Of a stretch of DNA of 64,000 nucleotides, positions 16,901 through 24,500 are shown piece after piece. Origin of the DNA: Thermoplasmata archaeon. GTDB lineage: Archaea; Thermoplasmatota; Thermoplasmata; GCA-020350865. A program made the position numbers and the translations under genes. The notes below the pieces were generated by a model that saw nothing but the letters and a program-made list of their open reading frames with translations, was not told where the DNA came from and made no database searches. The stretch lies in contig CP070751.1 in assembly GCA_020348445.1 (NCBI GenBank), forward strand, positions 5,092,204-5,156,203. The letters run 5' to 3'. Within the stretch, counting starts at the first letter, position 1; each line of letters begins with the position of its first letter.

Positions 16901-18696
16901 GTGACTTCGGCCTTTTCAATTGAAGACTTTACATATTCATTGACAGCCTTCTTACATTCAATAACAAATCCATAGGCTTCATCGTAATTATCCTGATCCA
17001 ACACTGCGCCAGCATTTGCTAGTAAATTCATACAATTGGTCTTTCCCTCTCCTTCTTCGAGAGAATTAACCACATATGTAAGATCCACTATCTCCTTGGT
17101 GACACCTTTTTTTAATGCATCTCCTGCTTCTTCTTTGATTTTGTTGGCGAGTTCAATTGCCTTGTTGTAATCCTCAGCTTTTAGGGCAACATTTGCCTGA
17201 TTCAGGTATTCCCTCACGTGCTTTACATTAGAATCCGTCTTTTCGCCCAATGATACTATTTCCTCAGATTTCTTGATTATATCAAATGTATGATCGTACA
17301 TTCCCTGCTCTATTTTTTCCCTGCATTGGGATATGAGATTCATGGCTTTTTTATAGTCCTTGGAATCGAATGCTCCCTTTGCCTCCTTCATAAGATCTGT
17401 GATCCGTATGGTGTCCACTCCTATCTTCGCGGCTCTCGATATGGCCTGTGTTATGAGTTGCAGCTCTTCCTTCGCACCTTCATAATTACTGATCAATTTA
17501 TTTATTGTAGCTTCACCTTTTCTTGCATATTCCATTGCTTCGACGAATTTCTTCTCTTTTAAGGAACTTCTTGCCATGTCCAAATATTTCACGGATTCCG
17601 AAAGGTTCGCGCCAATGTTTTTGGCGGTGATGAACTTCGGTCTGGAGAGAGAAATCGTTTTCAATACACATTGAAATTGAGCGTTCTCCACCTCTTCATA
17701 TATCTGATTGGAATAATCATAAACTTCGTCAAAATTCTTCGATTTGAATGCATCCTTTGCTTTATTGAACAGAAGTTGGGCCTTTGTAACCTCAGCATTT
17801 ATGGCCTTTCCCTCCCTGATGGTCTCTTCACACTGTCTTATGATCTTCGTGCTCGCCCTTCCCACGAGTTTATCTGCTTCACTTTGGCTCTTGTTAATCA
17901 GATTTATTGCCTGTTCAAAATCCTGGGAATCCAAGGCAGTTTGAGCGTTATCATAAAGCTCTTGGGCCTTCTTAACGTCCGCTTCCATTCTCCTTGCCAG
18001 TTCTATGGTTACCATGGCATTTTCTATGAGCTTTGATATTTCATCCTCTGCAAGCTTACCGGCCTGCTGCATTCCCTCGCTAATGAATCTCCAGGCATGT
18101 TCATAATCGCTTTTATCTGTGTACTCCCTGGCTTTATTAAGATGTGTTTCCACCTCTGATGCGTCTTGTCCGATTTTCTTGACCATGACGATAAGGGATT
18201 GAGCTTTTGTAAATGTTTTTGAAACCTGTTCATTAAGGAGTTTATCAACAACCTCCCATCCTTTTTCCGCATGTCCCAGAGCCTCTTCGTATTTTCCTTC
18301 TGTAACGGCTTCATTTGATTTTGCCAGTGGTTCATCCAGGTTTGGAGCTTCCACACCCATCTCCCTTGCCAATTTGATGAGGTTCTTTGTGGAATCAATT
18401 ACCATTAAAACATGTTCTTTAAGGGCGTTTTCTGCTATTGACTTGCTCTCCTGAGCAAGTTCGGATGCTGACTTGAATTCCTTTTGCGCCAAAGCGCTGG
18501 TCGCTTCTGTTAGTTTTGCCTCGGCCTTAGCGACGTTGGCATCCATGTTTTTTGCGGCCTTAATCAGTTCCTCAGCCACTGCTATCTCTTTTTCGGCCAA
18601 CTTGCGGAACTTCGTGGCCTCTTGCGCTTTCTTCTCAAGTTGTTTTGTCAGTTGAAGCGCTTTTAGATAGTTGGATGCCAATATTCGCGCCCCCAT
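13975..18696 (-). CDS. Giant helical-solenoid protein (TPR-like repeats) with CARDB-like domain and C-terminal RING-like zinc finger
   Basis: This 1573-residue protein has no signal peptide or membrane helix, so it should be cytosolic. About 18 helical repeats of 65-75 residues fill residues 1-1280. A typical unit has a DV-KA-LL-EA helix followed by FxxALxxAxxS, as in TPR-like solenoids. An acidic, proline-rich linker (about 1285-1330), another helical unit, and a beta domain resembling CARDB/Ig folds follow. The last 60 residues carry paired metal ligands CYAC, CNC, YHEAC and CPMCG, close to prokaryotic RING fingers. Such solenoids are scaffolds; RING-like ends can bind ubiquitin-like pathway partners, but nothing here proves that. 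The start is the only ATG near a TATA box (about 18762). The gene is convergent with the zinc-ribbon/FG-GAP gene. Confidence 0.8.
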   Translation of the reverse strand: MGARILASNYLKALQLTKQLEKKAQEATKFRKLAEKEIAVAEELIKAAKNMDANVAKAEAKLTEATSALAQKEFKSASELAQESKSIAENALKEHVLMVIDSTKNLIKLAREMGVEAPNLDEPLAKSNEAVTEGKYEEALGHAEKGWEVVDKLLNEQVSKTFTKAQSLIVMVKKIGQDASEVETHLNKAREYTDKSDYEHAWRFISEGMQQAGKLAEDEISKLIENAMVTIELARRMEADVKKAQELYDNAQTALDSQDFEQAINLINKSQSEADKLVGRASTKIIRQCEETIREGKAINAEVTKAQLLFNKAKDAFKSKNFDEVYDYSNQIYEEVENAQFQCVLKTISLSRPKFITAKNIGANLSESVKYLDMARSSLKEKKFVEAMEYARKGEATINKLISNYEGAKEELQLITQAISRAAKIGVDTIRITDLMKEAKGAFDSKDYKKAMNLISQCREKIEQGMYDHTFDIIKKSEEIVSLGEKTDSNVKHVREYLNQANVALKAEDYNKAIELANKIKEEAGDALKKGVTKEIVDLTYVVNSLEEGEGKTNCMNLLANAGAVLDQDNYDEAYGFVIECKKAVNEYVKSSIEKAEVTMASLRDMKGDIPQVEEMLSKAKSLYEEKKFSEALTQSNNILEMVIDQQKTIVTDLASSILENINRAKEYGMDVSEMNERLRGANEAIARRNFREAYYIMTKSKEETLSFIGEHEELTATIIALKSKIEEATKHDIDMSSPMKKLVEAEKSLSAGSFKAVSDLVEECTNEVTQLTLVHSINEKMEFGKECIEIAKNLEMDTSDAELQLKKTVIYMNNEQFENALNSAQKTAERAEELCNVKISDMLSNAYSMIIEAKKIGLDVLTVEVLYQKAEEALELHRYEKAAKYASHSLGEIEEIRDESQRTANIINLAGNYIQEAESLKADVSEARKLLEKAFSELKNNEYLASIELGKKCIRLAKKAKELKVSEAISSFQSIINKSKSEGMDVSKAEKLLEEARIALADEDYNEALRLAMQSESEVEKVDLQKKMAAEIIAVTAAKLKEAEKKGIGADNVRKLLIKAATALKNLEYVKALEFALESGIVLSETTEEYERASTTLHAALARVNESDDVGVDVKKARELYGVAKKAFEEKKFTTSMKFAKETIREAKRSYVGHLSIPIENCEQLIKTASELGVNVTRANNMLDEAKAALEEESYAQVAVFTENCKRLIEREITKNLFEKLSSAKARLTKAKKKGMDLTEVMAILKSGESHLESKEYLDAAKYIRKLMDQMETIEPGAPKVKETAVEEVLEEPSEIAAEEPPAPPLSEEIEEKKKELEEEEKQIPKPDKDVEDLISELAGKLMRISKSGMNTKSAEKLLREAQELSENKPDLALEILKKAETALETELEPFSPNVSLEIDLSDVEEKDKWYEITLVLSNTGKSVAKDVQFIKKGEDFEIQGLEGIKILKARDKLEIPLKIKAVASGDLNFYLNTTFSRIFDGKVCEAQLSHEVTLGKSPEKAPPYKKIKAEKGYKCYACNGKIKPGFMVIECNCGNTYHEACGERIGKCPMCGTLFKKKSSAKKKLALRVDS

Positions 18697-19008
18697 TTAC
18701 CTATACGGGCTTTCCCTATATTACTCTATTTATTCATTGATATAAGGTTATTTTTATCTATATAAAGCATTTAGGCTCCTTATTACACTCTTTGTTCAAC
18801 ATCGTTTTGTTTTTTCGGTTTTTTTCAACGAGCATTCAGCCCCTACCAGAATTCTCTGGCATCGAAGACAGCGAGATAACTGTCTCTCCAATACCCACCT
18901 TTTGCGTGTGTCATAATTTGTTTGGTTCTTCTACCATAATTAACATTATTTTAGTGGAATATAAATATTTTGGTTGGGAAAAACCTCGATAAAACCCCGA
19001 AAAGCCCC
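18697..19008. other. Intergenic region between the DHH gene and the helical-solenoid gene
   Basis: This stretch holds the minus-strand promoter of the solenoid gene (CTTTATATA at 18758-18767, about 65 bases before its ATG). A short inverted repeat AGACAG/CTGTCT lies around 18868-18887, downstream of the DHH gene, and could be a transcript end. I see no convincing gene in it. Confidence 0.5.
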
Positions 19009-19965
19009 TTAAAAACCACCTTTCAACCTCTCAATACAAATATTGAGCATCGCCTCGACATCACCTATTCCCGCAAGTCCTGCCGCCCCATCATGTCCAC
19101 CTCCGTCACACCCATTTTCTTTTCCGATCTCATCCATCAGGTTACCGAGATGCAAACCTTCCTTAATAATGGCCGAAGTTGCCCTTGCGCTTATCCTGAA
19201 TTCATTTTCCCTTTGTGAGCCGACAAATGCGCAATCGGCTCCCAATGAAAGCAATGTACCACATACACTGGATTCAAAAGATCCTACCTGGGATACTGCA
19301 ACAATGTATCTACCCACCTTTGTATATCTCATTCTCTGTGCACCTTTTAATCTTGATATCCTTTTTGAGTAGTCTGTTTCGTGCTCCTCCTCAAATACAG
19401 AGAGGACATCATCCATACTGATTCCGCTTGCTTCCATTATCTTGGCAAATGTTGTTAATGTGCTTGCTTTCGCATAGCTGAATTTCCCAGTATCTGTTAA
19501 TATACCTGCAAGTAGAGCTAGTCCGATTTTTGAAGTTATCTTTTTTTCGGCGAGCTTTAGGATTTCGTAAACGATCTCTCCACAGGATGCCACATTTTCA
19601 TCGATATAACAGAGTTCGGTTTCCCAAGCATGGGTCTTGAGGTGATGGTCAATTACGATGAGATTACTTAGATTTTCTCCGTACTCTCCCAATCTTTCAG
19701 GTGAGGGTGTATCAACCGCGATAATCGTGTTGAAAATCGATATATCCGGATGTTCAATAACCTCCACATCCAGGTTTTTTTGAAGGTTCTTGCCGTTCTT
19801 GCTCAAACCCCCTGCAGATCCGATGGTAATCTCAGGAAAAGCCAAGCTCAAAGCCACTGCGCAACCTAAGGCATCTGGGTCGGCATTCACATGCAAAAGG
19901 ACGCATTTCTTTTCCTTGCTTGCTAGTTTCTTTATGATCTTCTCGAGAAGGGATTTTTGATCCAT
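19009..19965 (-). CDS. DHH/DHHA1-family phosphoesterase (NrnA/RecJ-like)
   Basis: The 318-residue protein has the metal-binding DHH motifs NADPDALG (about residue 27), VDTPS, VIDHHLKT and GILTDTGKF. The C-terminal DHHA1 motif is GGGHDGAAG. These make a manganese-dependent phosphoesterase of the size of nanoRNase/pAp phosphatase and archaeal RecJ-like proteins. Likely substrates are short oligonucleotides, pAp or cyclic dinucleotides; the sequence alone does not choose among them. The residue order is complete, so it should be active. It is transcribed alone from a TTTTTAATAG-like box near 19990. The neighbours give no hint of pathway. Confidence 0.9.
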   Translation of the reverse strand: MDQKSLLEKIIKKLASKEKKCVLLHVNADPDALGCAVALSLAFPEITIGSAGGLSKNGKNLQKNLDVEVIEHPDISIFNTIIAVDTPSPERLGEYGENLSNLIVIDHHLKTHAWETELCYIDENVASCGEIVYEILKLAEKKITSKIGLALLAGILTDTGKFSYAKASTLTTFAKIMEASGISMDDVLSVFEEEHETDYSKRISRLKGAQRMRYTKVGRYIVAVSQVGSFESSVCGTLLSLGADCAFVGSQRENEFRISARATSAIIKEGLHLGNLMDEIGKENGCDGGGHDGAAGLAGIGDVEAMLNICIERLKGGF

Positions 19966-20042
19966 TTAAAATGGTACATACCTAGGTCTATTAAAAAGTG
20001 AGGTTTGCTATCGTATATCTATTCAACGGAGGATGAAGAAAC

Positions 20043-21425
20043 TCATAGTCGCTTCTTATGCCTTGTCTTCCTTGAAAATACTCTTGCAGATGGAATGCAT
20101 ATGGCACCTACAAATATCAAGGCTCCTGAGGCACAAAGTCCTCCTTCTTCCTCTTCTTCAGCAGGAGGTTCTCCAAAATAAGCGGTGTAAACAGGATCAT
20201 GCTCGACCCTGTATCCTTGCCAGCCTGGGAAGGAGACGGCATACCACAATCTTGCAGTGTGTGCGTAATTGAGCCACCATTTCCCTCTGAGGTCCTTGGG
20301 ACTGGAGTACTCGTCTTGAATGTTCTCACTCAAGGCATATGAGAGAAGAGAAAAAAGCCCGGCTGAAAAACCCAGTTGCCAACCAACAAGTATCAAGTCA
20401 CCCAATTTGGCCTGTAGAAGGATATTGTAGGCATCCTGGTCATCGCGGATATTCGTGTAAGGTGTTGTACTTTCATCTTTTAGGTCAAAGGTGCCCCTAT
20501 ATCCGATTTCAAATGCTCTATCATTCTCATCCCCCACCTGGATACTGATATTTTCAGCAGCAATTGGATCCATCCCTGTTTGGATTTCATGACCTGTTTT
20601 GTTGGTAAACTCATACCAAGAAGCAAATACAGATACATAATGAACTGCACTGATTCCCCAATCCTCATTTAAAATTTCTCGGGGTTCATAATCTTTGCCA
20701 AATATTTTGATCAACTCCACCTGGCCAATGGTATAATATGTTTCAGTTTTAACTTCACCTGTATCTTCGTCGATCGTTACATCGTACATCACCGAAAATT
20801 CACTGAATCTGGCATGCAATAACGGTAGGGCAAAGGATGCCCAGAATGCAAAGTGATTGCTGTGGTTGGCCACGATAATCTTTGCAAACAAATTTGTGTA
20901 CGTTATGCCAAACCTATAATGGCCTTCATCTACCTTTTCCACCTCATGCACGATGGTGTTTGGGGAATAACTTCCATTTGCATTGCCTAGGCCGTAAGGA
21001 ATAATGTAGTAAACGGGTTCATTACCCGGGTCCTGTATGTGGTTACCATTTGTATCATTGTACGCCATCAAGAACGCGAATATCGCCCCTATGAACACCT
21101 CTCTTTTTTCGGGTGTATAGTAATGCATTCCAAGTAATTGATATGGTAAAACACCTTTTCCGCCTTTTGGTCCCGTGATATTCTCCAAGGCTACCAGGAA
21201 GACCTGTACATCAGCAAAATTAACGTAAGACACAGAAAATGTGGCAGTGCCATTATCTGTCCCATCAGAAACAGAGGAGGTCCAATACTCATCCTTAAAC
21301 GATTTTCCAAGTATATCCTCCTCATCCCCCTCTTCCCAATTATCAAATCCCGATGCAGAAGAGGAGGGGGCAAGCAAAAGTCCAGCAATCATCATACAAA
21401 AAAGTTTCAGAACCATGTTCTTCAT
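20043..21425 (-). CDS. Exported protein of unknown function with C-terminal membrane anchor
   Basis: I do not recognise this family. Residues 1-25 are a signal peptide (basic start, hydrophobic MMIAGLLLAPSSSASG). The body is rich in aromatic residues and carries many NxT/NxS sites. A hydrophobic stretch lies near residues 345-365. The C-terminus is an acidic run (EEEEEGG), a short hydrophobic segment with two cysteines and a basic end (RKTRHKKRL), like a membrane anchor. It was probably expressed with, or in the same surface context as, the large proteins upstream. A TATA-like ATATATTTTTATAC lies about 45 bases before the ATG. Confidence 0.7.
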   Translation of the reverse strand: MKNMVLKLFCMMIAGLLLAPSSSASGFDNWEEGDEEDILGKSFKDEYWTSSVSDGTDNGTATFSVSYVNFADVQVFLVALENITGPKGGKGVLPYQLLGMHYYTPEKREVFIGAIFAFLMAYNDTNGNHIQDPGNEPVYYIIPYGLGNANGSYSPNTIVHEVEKVDEGHYRFGITYTNLFAKIIVANHSNHFAFWASFALPLLHARFSEFSVMYDVTIDEDTGEVKTETYYTIGQVELIKIFGKDYEPREILNEDWGISAVHYVSVFASWYEFTNKTGHEIQTGMDPIAAENISIQVGDENDRAFEIGYRGTFDLKDESTTPYTNIRDDQDAYNILLQAKLGDLILVGWQLGFSAGLFSLLSYALSENIQDEYSSPKDLRGKWWLNYAHTARLWYAVSFPGWQGYRVEHDPVYTAYFGEPPAEEEEEGGLCASGALIFVGAICIPSARVFSRKTRHKKRL

Positions 21426-21560
21426 GAGTTCACCTCGGAATGCTATACACTGATTGTATAAAAATATATCCGCTCCAAGCCGTTAATTTGATAATGGATA
21501 TTCATTTATAAAATGTTCAGGCACCACCTAAAGCTCTATATCTGAGTATATTCTCTGAAA

Positions 21561-24500
21561 CTAGAAGTCTTCATCATCCGGAGGAGGGGGCTCCTCGTCC
21601 TCATCATCTGGAGGAGGGGGCTCTTCATCCTCATCATCTGGGGGAGGTGGTTCCTCCTCTTCCTCTTCTTCAGCTTTAAAGGGCGCTTCTTCCTCTTTTT
21701 CTGAACCTTTTGATGGTTCTGCCTTATCTTTTGTTACTCTTAAGATAGCTTTCTTCTTTCTCGGGGGGGGTGGGATTCTATTGTTGGAAAGTCTTTGTTC
21801 CTGCAAGGCAATACGCAACGCTTTCTCCTCGTAAGTAAGCTCCTTTTCCTTTGGTTTCCTCCGAATCAAAAATAAGATCAACAGCAAAACGATGATGATA
21901 ATTGGGATCACCAAGAGCAGAACCCACGGGGATTCTTCTTCAGGGGAAGATCCAGTTTCCGTGGTACCATGGGCCTCTTGCGAATGCGGTGATTCATTGC
22001 CAGCCTCATCAACGGCTATTATTCTATAATAATATGAAGCACCAGGTTCAAGGCCGGAATCTGTGAAGGATGTCTCATCCCTACTGGCATTTGTGACATT
22101 TATCCATGGACCATCGGGACTTGTGGCGCGCTGAATGATATAGTGGTCCATATCGGATTCTGTATTGGGAGTCCATGTGATCTCGATTTTATCTTTACCC
22201 AATACCTTTAAAGTGGGTTGAATCGGTGCGTCGGGTGGGGGGTCATCAATGGGTGCCAATACAGTTATTATTCCCGTAGAGTCGGAAAGTTGCGCTGAAT
22301 AGAAAGCAGTAATTTTACATATGCCATCTTCAGATAGCTCTTGTGCAGTGAAGTTGGTCCAGATACCAAAGGATGTTACCAGACCCACAGTAACATCATC
22401 ACTGGACCAAAAAACCTCAACATCATATAGAAACTTAGCAGTGTCATTATAGGCCGCTGCATAGAATTGGTCGGTTTCCCCTGCTGAGTACCACCTGGAG
22501 GTGGTGATATTCCCCTCGCCTTTTTCAGCATCTCTTATTATAATCTCGTCTATCATTGGTTTTAAAACCGTAAGGTATCCTGTTGAGTTTTTGATGCCCA
22601 AATAAGAAGCATTCACAATACAAATCAAATCCCTCTGCACAAGCTGGGCAATGAATTTCGGTTGTATCGTACTTATATCCATTATGCCCACATTTTCATC
22701 GCTGCTCTCCCATGTGGCATCGACATCGCTAATATAGCCTGCTGTATTGTTATATGCTGCAGCATAGAAGGATTCCTGTTGATAGACTATATATGTCCTA
22801 TCCCCAACAGGTTTTCCAGAATCATCGGGCTCGCTACGGATTATAATTTTATCCACTGTTGGTTGACTAACAGTGTATTGAACACCAAATGTTTTTTCTT
22901 CGAAATTCGCCAAGAGCCATACGATACCTGGGATTTTCCCGACATTTATCCCATTGAGTACTGTAGGTGCCCCGATAAATACTGTTGATGTACCTCCGAA
23001 AGTACTCCATGTGGCGGCAACTGAATCTATAAAGCCCACCGAATCATTATATGCGGAACAGTTGCCCCACTCCCGAAATCCCACTGGAACGACACCACCT
23101 TCAAGGGCTGCTCCACCGGGAACATCGGTTATTTTAATAAAGTCCACAGTGGGTGGACTAACCAGATACTGGACACTGTCAGTTGCCCCATCGAAGCTAG
23201 CGTTGAACCAAACTGTCCCATCAGTTGTACCCAGATCGATACCATTTAAATGAGCAGGGCTTATCCCAAGAAGTGTTGATGCCTGACCTTCTGCAGTCCA
23301 GTCCGCATTCACAGTTCCTATGAAACCAGCTGTATTGTTGTATGAAGAGCAGTTTCCCCACTCTCGAATACCAAGGGGCATAATACCACCTGGAAGGGGT
23401 GTGCCATTGGGAACATCGGTTATCTCGATGTAATCCACTAAAGGAGGAGATACTGTGAACTGGATGCTGTAAGAACGTCCCCCATAACTTGCATTGAACC
23501 AGACTATCCCTTGAATGATTCCAACATCTATACCATTAAAGGTCCCTGGTGTCGAATCTAAAAGTGATGATGTGCCTCCCTCTGCTGTCCATTGTGCATT
23601 CACAACACCGATGTATCCAACTGTATCATTGAACGCGGAGCAGTGGCCCCATATCCTTTCACCCACCAAAACTGTGCCCCCCAAAACCGGATTTCCATTT
23701 GGAATATCAGTTATTTCTATGACATCAGGTGTGGGGGGGATTATATCGTATCGGATACTGTAAGTGAATGTTGTGTAGCTTGCGTTGAGCCATACCGATT
23801 CTAGGATCAAACCCACATCGACACCGTTGGAACTCGATGGTGTCACATTTAAAAGGGATGATCCCCCGCCCTCAACAGTCCAGGAAGCCGTAACATGGCC
23901 GACATATCCGTGGGTGATATTGTAAGCAGAGCAATTGCCCCATTCCCTGTGACCCAAAGGAACAGAGCCTCCCAAAAGAGGGGTCCCGTTGGGGACATCT
24001 GTAATCTGGATGTAGTCTATTGTTGCGAAAATCACCTCATACTGTACACTATCATTGTATCCCCCCCAACTGGCGTTGAACCAAACAGGACCTTCGATTG
24101 TGCCAACATCGATTCCATTTAAGACGGCAGGAGTGGCCCCAAGAAGCAAGGAGTTACCTCCCTTCGCAGTCCAGGTTGCATCCAAAACACCAATAAAATC
24201 TGCTGTATCATTATATCCAGAACAGTTACCCCATTCCTGAAAACCAAAGGACACCAAACTGCCAACAAGCTGAGTCCCGTCTGGAATATCAGTTATCTCG
24301 ATATAATCCACAGTGGGCGGGGATACATTGTATAAAACGCTGTCTGAATGTCCATTGTAACTTACATTGAACCATACGTCTCCTCCTACAATGCCCACCT
24401 GGATTGCATTTGTAATCTCTGGAGTAGGTCCAAATAATGATGAAGTTCCACCCTCTGCCTTCCAATCTCCACTCCCTGTTCGTATGTAACCCCCTGTATT

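Noticed and set aside
18839..18910. Short minus-strand peptide beginning MTHAKGGYW
   Set aside because: It has only 23 codons, no ribosome site, and competes with a better hairpin explanation.
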